64,000 bases of DNA from assembly GCA_023525975.1 (NCBI GenBank), contig CM042042.1, positions 4,285,501 through 4,349,500 on the forward strand. The letters are read 5' to 3'. Positions 20,580 through 33,044 of this stretch are shown piece after piece; position 1 is the stretch's first letter, and the number at the start of each line of letters is the position of its first letter. A model generated the notes under the pieces. It saw nothing but the letters and a program-made list of their open reading frames with translations. It had not been told where the DNA came from and made no database searches. Source of the stretch: Smallanthus sonchifolius. Taxonomy: Eukaryota > Streptophyta > Magnoliopsida > Asterales > Asteraceae. The position numbers were made by a program, and so were the translations under genes.

Positions 20580-23500
20580 CCTGGTTTATAAGTCATCATA
20601 AGCCTTTCGGGATATCCCATCATCAGTTCTCTCATATTTGCTTAAGGATTCTTGCAGTCGAAGAATCTGCAATGATACAAATGATGGTTTTATAATTATT
20701 TTAATCAAGAGAAGCATAAAAATATCACTAATCTAACCCGATCCTCTAAATATTACAATTGGGGAAATTTTTTCGTCATTATTTTCCTCTTTGCTCAGAA
20801 AATTAAGATTCTCTCTTTCATACTGTAGCAAAGTCATCTGCTGATCAGATAGCCGCCCACCATCGTTAATATACCTGTGATTCATAGCACCTCTCACTAA
20901 TCGGTAGACTCTTTAGATTAAAAAAACTGCCAATTCCCAAAAGTATTACAAAATAATGAATTTGTATGATACTTTAACCCTTCTAGAGCTTGATGGTTAA
21001 AGGGGACAATACAAGGATTTTAGAACATATTACCTGCAAAAGTCAAGTACTTGATATAAATCATATAATAAACTGTCATAAACTTGACAATGGTACAACA
21101 GAACATAATATACAAGTCTAAAGTGTGTAAAATGTAGGTAACACCGGATTGTAATTAATTTGGGTCCAAAGATGAAAATGTTTCAGTGGATTTCATTGGC
21201 ATATATATTATGAATGTCATATACGCATTATATAATTTATGAAGATGTTATTACAAGTTTGAGTATCAAAAGTAGGATACACCTCCATCACGAGTTACTT
21301 CATCCTGAGGCAGGCAATACAACTTACCAATATATACACTCATGAAAGAACCAGCAAGGATAACTTCAGCCACCATGAAAATCCTAAAAATTTGAAAGCG
21401 CTAAGAAAATGTCAGCAAAGAGTAACAATCAATTCAAGTTAGACTAATAAAAAATATATTTAAAATAAAAAAATAAAATTTAAGAATGGAGCAAGTTAGA
21501 CTCATTTCAAAATTCAAGTTTCAGTTAATGGAAAGGAAGTAACATGAGTATCAGTGGAATAGAAAGAATTCTAATATTTGGCTCATATACCATGATAAGT
21601 AGCATCACCCAAGTACCTAGCATCAAGTGAAGTTCCAACCTACAAAATAAGCATATATCAAGTAAAATAATATAAGTAAACTCAAAGCTAAAAATATGTA
21701 AAGACACATAATTTTACAAATCACACATGGCAATAGATAAAATAAAGGTAAAATAAGGGCATAGAGAAAATTTTGAAAAGTGCGTATACCAAAACCTTTG
21801 TAGGGATTTATATGTTGAAAAATGCAAGAATCAAGATTTATATACTGAAAAAATCAAATTTGATTCTTGAAAGTCTTGTGACATGCCATCCACATTCCAA
21901 ACAAAAGAAAGACAAAAGTAAATCAAACTTTGACTCGGTAAAGTCAAAATTAAAACCAAATTCTAAATCTCTCAAGACTTGCAAATCGTATTAGCCAACG
22001 CCAGTTTCAATCGTGTTGTGCAGCTGGGTTTTTTCTTTGTGAAATCGGGAGAAGGAAGACGGGTTTTTTTAATCGGAAAACGTACGTTAAGAAATTCGAA
22101 GTCTAAAAAAAGTTCTTTAAATAAGAAAAAGTAAAAAAAAAGCAATTTAAAAACAAAATCTAAAGCTTACTTGAACCTGTTTTTCTTGTGACTAAAGTGG
22201 CGGTGGTAGTTTTGTAAAGCTTATATAGTTGTTCCTGAAAAAACAATTAATCAATTGCCGATTTGGTTTTTTAGCACCCGGTTCTTATGAAATTTGAGGA
22301 ATAGTGACTATAAACCATAACAGTTGAAATGCAAATCTATATATGTTCCTGCTTGCAAATCTATAAATCCTCTAAATATTGACAAATTCTGATTATAAAA
22401 AGTAGAAACAGAGACCTGAACCCTATCTGGAAGAGAGACGTCTTCATGCAAATAAAATATTGAGTTAAAATATGAAATTATTTATAACAAACGTCTTCCA
22501 AACATAAGAAAAATTGACCTCTGCATCTAATTGTGACTCGTCATCATCTGCAGAAGTCATATTTGACAACAAAACCTACCATATTGAACTAAAATAATAA
22601 ACTAATGCAAACGGAAAAATATAGAGAATATTATTAAAAATATATATCCGGAAGGAAAACATACTAGAATTAGACGTTACAAGAATTCTCTTATATTGTC
22701 AGGCGGCAATGGTGCTTCACAATATGCAGGCCTGCAAATAAAGAAATAATAAGGTAAGATAGAAAGGATAAAAGTAGGAGAGTGGTAAAAACTTAAGATC
22801 ACTCATTTTTAAATAACAAAAAACAATAACACTCTTTTCAAAATGGTTGTGATTAATTGAATCGATTCACAGGCTCATGAATCCTTTTGACAAAGCTTGG
22901 CATGGCAATCTGGTGTACCCTAACAGAATACCACATTTCATTAGCCAATCTCAATTTTTAGGTACTAAATTGCCGGTTCAGGCAGGTTTTTTCACAGGTT
23001 CAAGCCCATTTTTCCAGGTTTTTTGTTCCTTTGCACCTTGCTGCATGCAAGGCGGTTTTGATGCGCCTCGCCTGAGCTCCTTTGACTACTATGCTTTAAA
23101 TCATAACCTTCAATAAGACACATTTTGATCTCTACCTTTAACTCTTTTACTACGTATGGACTTTATCACAAGTCCATATGTAGCATTTTATTAGCAAAGG
23201 GGAGTACAAAGAGTCTATTTCTAAAATCAAATTAATACATTTCATTTAAGTACAAAAAAACATTATAATGCATTCATATGACAACAGAATACATATAAAA
23301 AAACTAACCAGTATCACACATCTAATAAAACTTTTGTATGTTTGCAAAACCACAAAAAAAATTATAAATTAAGATTACAAAAACAACAATAATCTAAATT
23401 CTTAAATCAAATGATTTAGGTACCTGTATACAGACCTAATGAGCATCACCGACTAAACTTTTAAAAACCAATCTAAAGAGGTCGGGTTAAAACTTTTAAA

Positions 23501-24246
23501 TATAATTATGAACCTGTATGAGATAATGTTAAGGAAGAAGTTCCAAACAACTGAATAAACAACTTTAAATGTTTTATTTATTTAGAAGTTCCAAACATAA
23601 ACAACTTCAACATTTTTAATGTTGTGTCTGTGTAGTTAGGATTGTTTAAATATAGATGATATGAATCAGAGCATTATATTTGTAATTTTACCGGTTGTTT
23701 TAAGACTCACCATTCATCAAGAAGTTGCTATCAGAACTAACGTTTTTTGTTACCTTTAGTTTAAAAACCAAAGTAGATGCTTTAACATAAGCTGCATCGC
23801 CAAGAGCAAACACAATCTCAAGTATACAAATCTTTGAAATGGTTGATCTCCGTATGATGTAACATTTTCGAAGCTATACAAACCCCACAAAATTATCAAA
23901 AACCTGCAAATCTCCTTTGCCATATAAACCAATATAAATTTTTTTAACAATCAGAAGATAAACTAAGTTGTAAAAATCAAGAACTTTCAAAATGATTGAA
24001 TACAACAACCAAAATACACAAAAAAACATAACATTCAACTAAAGAAGTAAGTAGCCGACTCTCATGACGGTGACAATCGGCGAAAACGGATTAATGGAAT
24101 CAATCGAAAGAAAAACAGATTAATGGAACGAATCGAAAGAAAAACTAATAAAATCAGGAACGGTAATCAGTTTAGATAAGGAATCGTACCTTTAGCGTGG
24201 AAGAAAACGTCGTGGAAGCGGCGAAGGTGGAGGAGACGAAGAGCAT
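20580..24246 (-). pseudogene. Series of unidentified exon-like fragments on the minus strand
   Basis: From right to left: 24246-24190 (ATG start, MLFVSSTFAASTTFSSTLK then GTACG, which looks like a transit-peptide first exon); about 23830-23760 (FALGDAAYVKASTLVF); 22735-22685 (AYCEAPLPPDNIREF); 22560-22520 (MTSADDDESQLDAEV); about 22440-22410 (LHEDVSLPDRVQ); 22235-22170 (EQLYKLYKTTTATLVTRKTG between AG and GTAAG); about 21650-21595; 20890-20770 (RYINDGGRLSDQQMTLLQYE); 20680-20590 (LQESLSKYERTDDGISRKAY, with a stop soon after). They share strand and look spliced, but I cannot name the parent gene or genes. Lesions in the lower part suggest a pseudogene or a multi-gene capture together with the PDI and VPS15 pieces. 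Boundaries are approximate. Confidence 0.4.
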
Positions 24247-24556
24247 TCGTGAGGTAGAGAGGATTTAGGATTGCAATTTAGGGTTAATTAGAATGAAACG
24301 ACGTATAACGATGCTTCGGTCATTGAATATGAAAGAGAGGCATGTTGCTTTGATCGGCGATTAGGGTTTTGTGTGTCCTCGAAGTGATCGGCTGAAAGGT
24401 TAGAACGGGTTTAAAAGGGTTTTATATGGTAGTAATACGGGCGTTAATTTGAAATGTGTGTTGACCCGTTTACGCTTATTTTGTTTTTTGGGGGGAAAAT
24501 GGTGAGGTGAAGTGTGGTGCTGACATGTGACACTCAATTTTACTTATTTATTATAT

Positions 24557-24933
24557 AAGATAGACTAGTGTATTACACGGGGTTATAAATAAAATAAATT
24601 TGAAACAAAATACAATTTGAAACTAAAAAATGATTAACACAATTCATAATTCATAAATCCTTATTCTAATAAACGATTTCAAAGAATGCCACGTGTCATC
24701 ATCATATTTTTTCTCACAAAAATATTCTAATTTTCTCTATTTTAAGTAATTTGAATTTTAAAGTTTAAATATGTTAATGTTTTTATTTTTCAAACATTAT
24801 AAAATTTGAATTCTAATTATTACTTAATTAAGGAAACAAAGAATTTTATTTCTTATTATTTAAATTTTTTATACATTATTATACTTTTATTTTTCTCTTA
24901 AACAACCCCATGTAATACATGGATATATAACCT
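24557..24933 (+). mobile_element. Helitron-like element
   Basis: On the plus strand the end at 24933 reads CCATGTAATACATGG (hairpin), ATATATAAC, CTAG then T. Near 24563 the sequence GACTAGTGTATTACACGGGG gives a second, inverted CTAG-hairpin, so two Helitron ends may be apposed. AT-rich, no coding capacity. Confidence 0.55.
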
Positions 24934-25096
24934 AGTATATTATAATTCATACCAAATCACATAATCAACATGTTCAATCAAAAACCTAAATATATATAAG
25001 TTTTTATACACACATATAACTGTTCAGATAAATATAAAGGTTTTAATTGATTTTTTAATTTATAATCTATAACATATAATAAAGCAAAATCATTAA

Positions 25097-25451
25097 GGGT
25101 GTTGGGGGCCATTAACCCCATTACTCATTTACTCACCAAAACTGTCCAATAGAATTTTGTCACCTCAAAACTACTCATTTATCCAGATTTCATTGGAAAC
25201 ACCTACTCATTTACTCACCCACTTTTTAAAAAATAAAAAAATAAATAAATAGAAATGGTGTGAGTGGGAGTGGTGGGGTCCACTAGAGAAAGAGTGGAGA
25301 GAGGGTGGCTTCATCCGAGTAAATATACTCGTTCCATACTACTCGGCTATTTAACCCGCCTCTACTCGATGCATTGGGGGCGGTGTAACCCCACTTACCC
25401 GGTCCCCTCTCACATACTCGATCATACGCGGGTATCCCGCCCCCAACACCC
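25097..25451. mobile_element. Tourist-type (PIF/Harbinger) MITE
   Basis: It is flanked by TAA (25094-25096 and 25452-25454). The ends GGGTGTTGGGGGCCATTA and, on the other strand, GGGTGTTGGGGGCGGGAT are inverted repeats. 355 bp with no transposase. The 119-codon frame at 25264-25623 crosses its right end and is not a gene. Confidence 0.85.
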
Positions 25452-25454
25452 TAA

Positions 25455-27367
25455 GGAACGCATGACATTCAACGAGGGCCTCTCACTTTCTTCTAATGCA
25501 CTGCCTGAAAGATTTTCACACGCGGATCCTATTTTTCAAAAGCGGATCTATTCGACCCGTTTTTTGAGCCGACATATAATAACAAAATTCCTTTCGTTAT
25601 TTCTCACACTTCAGAAACCCTAGCTACCTTACGAAATTCCTTGCAGTCCTTCAATGGATTCCTTTTGATTTCAGTTCGCTAGACGCAATAGGTATCGTGA
25701 TTCAATGTGTTGTTTCGTTTCCTAAGTCTTCCGGTGTGAATAATCGTTGATTTCTCAAATCAAATGCGCTGATTGTCATAACTTTCATTTTTATTGTGAT
25801 TTCCAAACCCAAATCATGATTTAGGTTTGTGATTTCCTGAAATCAACCTCAATTTTAGGCCGTTTTCTATGTTATGACTTAACCAAACCCTAAATCCTTT
25901 TTTCATATTTTTCTTAATGGATCCAGCCTTTTCGTTGTTTGATATATAAACCAAGAGTTTAAATTACAGGAAATGGAACCAATGAATAGATCTGATCAAG
26001 TATCCGATCATTCATTATTTGTTATATTATCTTATGAATGCACTCTTGATGAACATCATAAGTGATTAATTACAGGAAATGGAACCAATGAATAGATGTG
26101 ATGAAACCTCTGATGTGATGACATAGTGCATTTAGGGGACATTGGAATTAAAATGTTCAAGTGTATACAGTTTTTCTAGAAAGTAAATAGTAATCGAAGT
26201 TTGTTTTATGCATCTTTTGCTTGTACATGGTCCAACAGATTAGCTTCCATTTAAGCTTTGGGTTTTTTTGCTGCTTCTTAATTTGTATAACCTGAACATG
26301 AAGTTGGAATTATATTTATTTGTAAGTTATATCCAAGTGAAAGAATTGGTAGTTTGTTTTAATGTACCTTTTGATTCGTATGGCTTCCTTTTAGTTTGTT
26401 TCGTCAGGGGTGTTGTAGGTTGAGCAGTTGAAGATGAAGCTGGCATAAAAGTATATTAGTAACTCAATTGAAGTGTTAACAATTTTAAACCAAGGTAACA
26501 AGTTGACGTTAACAATTTTCTTTTCTTTCTCAGGTCAGTTCTAGGTTTTTAATTTATAATGGCAGGTAGCCGTTGTGGTTGGACTTGACCCCTATTATTG
26601 CAAACTACAGAAAGATACCTCATTATAGTAGCTGTTTAATTCGAATAAAACGGTGAGTTCAGGTAAAAAAAATTGGTGTGTAATGTGTAGGTATGGAACT
26701 CTTTGCATTCGTGAGAATCCGGGGTGCATTTTCATTGCTTACCAAGCCCGATGCCACCGGCAATATGACTGATTTGCAAGAATAGCCAGGTAAGCACCTG
26801 CATGACAACCACAATCACATAAAGTGATGCAACACACTGCATCAATTTGATATTCAAATGCATGATGTTGTTTCTTCAATTGATAATAATTTCATTTATA
26901 TCTAATGGTGTTCGAGTGTTCATTACTCGGTACTTTTCGGTTATAATTTTTTTTGGGTTATGCATATATCTAATGGAGAGCCATGGTAAAACTACACAGG
27001 TGGCGAAATGGGCGTGTTGGTTCATTGTAAATTTTTGACCTGCTTTACCCATTCAAACCATTTCCAGTTTAACCAAAATTTTAAACTTCTACAAATTGGA
27101 CATGTTCAAATGTGAGTAGAACCCAAATTGACATGTTTACTCCTGAATGGGTTAATATTGCAAACCTATACTCTAGACCAGTTTCCATATGCAACTTGTT
27201 TCGCTTCTTCATATATTGATATTTGGATAGTCCATTATATCATTTTCCTTCGTGAAGATAATTGTTGAAAATGGAAGAGATATGCTTTAACCAACAAAAA
27301 CCTGCCTTGAATATCAATATAAGAAACAACATCATGCATTTGAATATCAAATTGATGCAGTGTGCTG
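25455..27367 (+). other. Gene-like non-coding stretch upstream of RIO2 exons
   Basis: 25600-25690 looks like a leader (AACCCTAG, an ATG at 25650 with an immediate stop) followed by GTATCG. At 25970 and 26074 the 26-bp segment beginning GGAAATGGAACCAATGAATA is tandemly repeated, period about 104 bp, each with a short ATG frame. It could be decayed 5' exons of the RIO2 copy or of another gene. I could not match the short peptides. Confidence 0.35.
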
Positions 27368-27678
27368 CAAAATCTTGATATTATCTTTGAGAAGATCATA
27401 TGAATTGTTGTCCATCTTGCGGAGCATGGACTTATTCACTGTGAGTCTGTGACTTCAAGGAACTTAATATAATGGTATCATACAGGATCATTACAACACC
27501 ATTTTAATGTTTTTTTAACCTTTTACTCGCTTCTGATATTGTATTTCAACACTAGAAAACCTCTTATAGTGGCACATTAATCATATTTTTTGTTGCAGAT
27601 AGATGATGATGATGAAAACATTACGATTATTGATTTTCCTAAAATGGCATATGCATCTCATCGAAATGCAGAAATGTA
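27368..27678 (+). pseudogene. RIO2 kinase exon remnants
   Basis: Exon 27368-27442 reads NLDIIFEKII, a TGA stop, then VVHLAEHGLIHC, matching the catalytic-loop approach of RIO2 atypical kinases. Exon 27599-27678, after a TTGCAG acceptor, reads DDDDENITIIDFPKMAYASH then RNAEMY. IDFP in place of the DFG metal-binding motif of ordinary kinases is the RIO hallmark. The N-terminal winged helix, P-loop and C-terminus are missing, and the first exon has an in-frame stop. RIO2 works in maturation of the 40S ribosomal subunit; this copy is inactive. It lies about 580 bp upstream of a Helitron 3' end in the same orientation. Confidence 0.8.
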
Positions 27679-28231
27679 TGATTAAATCTTATTATTCTTG
27701 ACTATATTCTAATTTATTTCCATTTGAAGTAAATTTGTTTTGAATTAAAACATGATTCTTGGTACTTTGATCGTCACATTTAATGCATTATCAAATTGTT
27801 TAGCAAAAGATTCTTTAGTAAACTCTAGAGTTACATGACACCATTATACTATTATGGATATGAAATTCTTTGTTACTATTTGGTGGACTGTTGAACTGTA
27901 TAAAAAGCTAACTAACTTTAGTTAAATCTCTTGTTTTGGCAACCAAACATCATATATTTGAATCCTATTTTTTTGGAATTGATTTAGAACATGATTCTTG
28001 GTACTTTGTTTCCTACTTTTTTTAATAACAAACTAATTTCAAAAATCCATATTTGAATACCTTGATTATCTTTTTTTTTTAGAAGGGAAGTCCTACCACA
28101 GAGGGTGTTCCTGAAATTATGAAGTGCACCTTGTGAGTATTGAACATGAGACCTCCAGGAGGAATACCTTGATTATCTAATTGATTGATTTATATCATTT
28201 TAACATTTGATAGTTTCTTTATATTTTTATA

Positions 28232-28261
28232 ACCCGTGTATTACACGGGTCCATATCCTAG
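28232..28261 (+). mobile_element. Helitron 3' terminus
   Basis: A perfect 8-bp-stem hairpin (ACCCGTGTATTACACGGGT), a short spacer and CTAG at 28258-28261 followed by T. The 5' end was not found. If it lies left of 27368, the RIO2 exons are Helitron cargo. Confidence 0.75.
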
Positions 28262-28267
28262 TCGGTA

Positions 28268-28410
28268 AATATTTCTTTGTATACAATGTTGGATGTTTTG
28301 TTTGAAATTTTTCCATCATTGTCTAAGGTAAAAAAATTTAACTCGTCTCTGCTTTTAACTCTTGAAAGTGTAACATATAATTGACCATGAGTGAAATTTG
28401 TTTAAAGTGA
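28268..28410 (-). pseudogene. Helitron helicase (RepHel) C-terminal fragment
   Basis: The minus strand reads THGQLYVTLSRVKSRDELNF then LDNDGKISNKTSNIVYKEIF. This is the C-terminal signature (HGQLYVALSR) of PIF1-like helicases as found in plant Helitrons. It is cut at its downstream side by another Helitron's 3' end (28261). The same protein end is at 14440-14580. No other helicase motifs are present. Confidence 0.8.
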
Positions 28411-28430
28411 GTAGAAATAGTGTGACTGTG

Positions 28431-28556
28431 CACTACTCTTTTACAAGTTATACTAAACCAAAGTGGTTGAGCTTGAGTGTACACTACTCTTTTACAAGTT
28501 ATATCGAACCAAAGTAGTTGAGTGTGATTGTACACTACTCTTTTACAAATACAAGC
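28431..28556. repeat. 51-bp tandem repeat
   Basis: Units start at 28431, 28482 and 28533 with CACTACTCTTTTACAA; the third unit is partial. Small minus- and plus-strand frames across it are repeat artefacts. Confidence 0.85.
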
Positions 28557-28559
28557 CAC

Positions 28560-29350
28560 ATTATGACCGTATTGTGCCTCTCGGAATACAATACGACCAT
28601 ATTGTATTGTATAATACTAGTGGTGTCTATATTCCAGCCTTAGTTTCAGTAGACGGTTTTGCAATACGAGACGTATTGGACCCATACGGCCGTATTGGCC
28701 TCCAGCACGGGTCAGGTAAAAAGTTACATTAAATTGTAGTAAAAATTAAAACACAATATCAAAAAACTCCTAAGATTATGGCACGGCTTAGAGTAACAAT
28801 ATACGAAGTCAAACCACAATAATAAATATTAAAACACAACCTCTTTAAATATGAACCAGAAACTGTATCCCGCGCTCCATGGCAGGAAACAAACCTTAAA
28901 CGGTTAAGGCGGTGACATTAACGTGGCTAAGCACAAAAAGAAACATAGTTAAATAAATTTTGCTTTGTGCTCTGTGGCAGGAGGCAAATTTTAAACGATC
29001 GAGGCGGTGACATTAACGTGTCTAAGCACAAAAAGAAACGTATGAAATACAGTTAGATAATGGTACCGATGTTTTTCAGTCGGTCTCGATTTCATTCTTC
29101 ACGGTTGTCAGTCGATATAACCCGCGATACATAAAAAAATACTCTATTTTGAATACGACTCCGTTTTTAACAAAATTTACACAAGGACGTCAACCAAAAA
29201 AAATAAACAAACAAACACGAAAGTTATCGAGGAAAAATCAAATTATATATACTAAGGAGGGAAACTCGAAACTTGAAAAACTTAAATGGGTCAAAGTTAA
29301 ACTTTAGAAGATGAAGGGTGAGTTTACTAAAATTGAGGGGAGAATTTATC
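28560..29350. other. Repeat-derived DNA
   Basis: 28565-28705 is rich in CGTATTG / CAATACG words like those in the Mutator-like element at 40683-42252. 28707-28820 repeats 17610-17720. 28860-29350 is a relative of the Helitron-associated sequence at 60870-61290 (AACGTGGCTAAGCACAAAAAG). No gene was seen. Confidence 0.5.
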
Positions 29351-30367
29351 CGTTCTAATCGAGAATAATGAAATATTCTGCACCAGGACTTTGTCTTTGA
29401 AAGTTTGAGATTTGAGGCGATGGACTCATTTGATTATTTTAGGGTGACTTTTTGTTCCACATAAAGAATATAATGAAATGTGTGTCCGATAAGTTATTAT
29501 ATAATACATAACTCTATTTAAAACCCGGGGGGGGGGGGGGGGGGGTTGTAAAACAGTGTGTACAATTCCTGGTGTGTGTACAAGTTGAAAGGCAACATTT
29601 ACAAATTTTCATGGCTTTACATTTTTTATGTTGATTATATCACTAAAAGATGGCCCCATTAACGAAAAGTTAGGTTACAACGGGTCAGGTAAAAAAATTA
29701 CATTAAATTGTAGCAAAAACTAAAACAAGACATCAAAAAACTCATAAAAATTATGGCATGACTTTAACTCTTTAAGTAACAATATAGGAAGTCGGACCAT
29801 AATCATAAATATTTTAACTGCAAAAAAGGTTAGGGTGTCAAAGAGTCTAACCTTATCATTAGCGGTTCCACGTGATGATGCAAATTGACATAGATGCAAC
29901 AAAAGAGACGAATCCATTGTATGACATTATGAAATTAGTGTATATTTGCTTCAACATCGTGTAACATTTAACCTTATGAGATGATTGATTGGCAAGTGAA
30001 GAAGGAACAGTCAATTGCCATTAGTTAAAGTAAAATGGAATTTTCATTGAGGTCCAGAAACGACGTGGGAACAAGAAGATAAGGAAATTTCCTCAGTTAT
30101 TTAATTAACAATGAAATTTCGAGGACAAAATTTTCTTTAAAGTGAGTAGAAATAGCGTGACTGTACACTACTCTCTTAACAACGATTTCACTTCTAATTC
30201 CTCAAGAACTCATTGATACTCTCTGGAACATCATTAATCTTCTCAATAATTTCAAATTGAAGGCAGATAAGAATATTTGAAGTGTGACATTAAATTCTCG
30301 ATCATTTAAGAAATCTATTGTGAGTAAGCAATTCATCCTAGAATTTTGATTATTATGAAGTTTTTAG
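29351..30367. other. Non-coding DNA with a G tract and local repeats
   Basis: 29527-29545 is 19 consecutive G after CCC. 29600-29790 and 30025-30140 are related to 17880-17940, 17605-17715 and 17395-17525. No gene was seen. The 5-bp TTTAG at 30363-30367 is the left target duplication of the LTR element that follows. Confidence 0.5.
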
Positions 30368-33044
30368 TGTCACACCCCAACCGACGGCGGAAACATCGGG
30401 GCGGGACATGTAGACTGTTCAAAAGCTCATGGTTTGCTAAAGTTGTAATAATTAAACAATAAGTTTCATTTCATAACTCAAGTAAGCAATTACATCATTT
30501 ACAAGAATTAAAGAATACATAAATCCCCATATTAAAATTTAAGACTAGGTCCTCAACCCTAAGTGAAGTAGCTTGAACCACAACTCAAACAACTGTACCT
30601 GAAACATGATAAAATGAGAGGGTCAACTATAAATAGTTGGTGAGCATACATAGGGTTTTGACTCTAAATAGCATCAAAGTGTTGTGTGTAAACAAATCCA
30701 TACAAGTCATGATTAACAAGGCATTTATGGGGAGTCACTATTGTGTAACCAAGTAGTACAATCAAACCTTTGTAACTAGCATGCAAAATTGTGTTGTCGG
30801 TAACAATCACCCCAATCTGGGTGGGTTTGTCAGACTCAATAGATCTATCATTGTTAACCGTCGGCTTGATTAGTTAATGATTGTACATGTAATTGCAAAT
30901 AAGTAGTTAACACACCTAGCACTCAAACATAAAGCTCAAATTGCACACAAATTGTAAAGTGGATTTGTATTGTGTAGTTTATGTAAATCATTGTAAGCTG
31001 TGATCATGTTTCACCCCAAAATGTAAAAACAGTGAAAAAGGGGCTATGTAAAACTCACCTGATTCAAGGGTGTAGCTAGAATGTGAAACTAGGTAGCAAA
31101 GTGGTCCTTGGAACTCACCACGTTAACATAGTGTGTAATGTATATTGAATTAATTAGTGTGTATAATAGTCTAGGTCTAAGTATAGGATTTAACCGGATG
31201 TGTGTACAAAAGGGTTGGAGTTGTAGGTGTTTGTGGTTTGCACTTGAAAATAAGGATGGTGTATAGAATGTAATATTAAATCGAATAGTTTCTAAAATAA
31301 TTGAATTATGGTTTGGGTTGAATAACTAAATAAATCAAATAATTGTTATTCATTTATTTAGTTACATATAAAAAAATAGTGTGCGGATTTATATTAAATA
31401 TAAATTAAATAAATAATTTTTTTCACATCATTTATTTACTTATAAAAATGCGTAAAATAATATTTATGTGTAAAAATATACATTTAAATGTTTTAGTATT
31501 TTAATAAATTTATTTATTCATTTATCATAAAAACAAGTTTTGTTTATTTCTAAAATAAAGTTATAAACTTTATAAGTTTGGATAAAAAAAAGAAAGGAAT
31601 ATATTTTATGAAGTCACTATTTTATTGGGAAATTTATTACTTTAAATAAATAAATAAAAATTAAACTTTGTTTTTAAAAATAATTAATATACAATTTTTA
31701 AACAAAGAAATTTGAAATAAATTGAGTTTATATCGAAAATTGGCGATTCCAGTTATATTCTGTTCTAAATGTTTCAAGGTTTATAAAAATAATTTTTTTA
31801 TAAATTTTCGAGTAGTAAAAGTGGCTCAAAAAAAATTAAACAGGGCCACCCGGCTTGAACCCGAGTGGTTCCTGTGTTGGGACTGGATGTTTACCGCTGG
31901 ACCAGCGGTGCTATTCGTGTAATGATCTTGGTCCGGTAGCTATTAACACGGAATGGGGAGAAGACCAGTTTCGGTCAGGCCACGCGCAAAAAGAAAACAT
32001 CCGGCCGCTGTGGCTTGTGGGTTTCGAACCCACGCCACCTGGTTCGGCGGTGAAGTGGCTTACCGGCCGGACCAGGTGGTTTCGCTGGTATGTAATTAAA
32101 CGAAAAACATAAATACGAAAAAAATATAATCCCAACCCCAAATCGAATCGTATAAACCCTAGTTTTCCAATTGGGTTTGATACCCTCTGCCATTACGAAT
32201 TGGCAGAGGGCTTTCGAATGGCATGACGAGACGAATCGAATGACATGATACTTACGTGTTTTGGCTGTGTAACGAGTGTGGACGAGTACGACTTTGGTTC
32301 GACTGCTCTTGAGGATCGATCGGGCTCCAGACGTGCAATGAGGTGCGAATGGAGTTTCAGGGAGTTCGTATGTGATTATGAGGATGCGTATGAATGATTT
32401 AACTTGATAGTTATTATCTCAATCTCTCAATTTGATTTTTAAAATTGGACCGAGAAAGTCGCGATAGTAGTAGGCCTAATTCGACGAGTTGGAGTTGGAT
32501 TGGGTCTGGATAATGGTCCAGGTACACTCGCGATCAACTGGTGCTTGATTTCGGGAATTCAAATTGGTTTGAATTTCTTGATTTTGATCAAATTCATCCA
32601 TGTTTGACTCGAAAAAGTCAACTGAAATCAAGATTCAGATTGGTATGATTTTTGGGTCTGGATATGATCGATTCGTTGTTTATGCGTGAGATGGAACCCA
32701 CTGGACTCAATTGGACTCGTTTCCGGGCTTGAATTGCACGAATTCGGCCTTGCTTGACTTTTGAAGGTCAAACGGGTCAATTTTTGAGTTCTTGGACTGT
32801 TTGACTTTGAGAAGTCCAAATTGAACTATTTTTTTGATTTGTGGTCAACATTGAGTCAAATTCCAAGATAGTTTATATATATATATATATATATTTATAA
32901 AAATTTTGATTATTTTTAATCATTTTATAAAAAATGAATTGTGTATTTATATATATAAATGCGGAATATATAAACAAGATCGAAACACAAAATGTCATTA
33001 TTGAAAAAGAAAAATACAATACTCGGAAAATAGTGAACGTTACA
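30368..33044 (-). repeat. 3' LTR of the non-autonomous element
   Basis: Ends TG...CA intact. In element orientation it starts TGTAACGTTCACTATTTTCC and ends TTGGGGTGTGACA. It contains two tRNA-like segments (31838-31920 and 32003-32085) and a TA microsatellite at 32873-32893. Confidence 0.93.
31838..32085 (-). repeat. Two tRNA-like segments inside the 3' LTR
   Basis: In element orientation the downstream segment has a T-arm-like stem (GGGTTCAAGCC, degraded here but perfect as CCCGGGTTCGAGCCGGG in the other LTR). The upstream one has GTGGGTTCGAAACCCAC, a five-base-pair stem with a TTCGAAA loop, preceded by a 9-bp hairpin CCACCTGGT / ACCAGGTGG. Neither folds into an obvious full tRNA, so they look tRNA-derived, not tRNA genes. 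Confidence 0.6.

Noticed and set aside
22862..23100. MITE of the CATAGTTGTCAA family
   Set aside because: The right side (GCGCCTCGCCTGAG ... TTTGACTACTATG) resembles the family end, but no matching left end or target duplication was found.
25264..25623. 119-codon plus-strand frame
   Set aside because: Runs across the Tourist MITE end and its TAA target site; no similarity.
31838..32085. tRNA genes
   Set aside because: T-arm-like stems and B boxes are present, but no complete cloverleaf, and the sequence is part of both LTRs.
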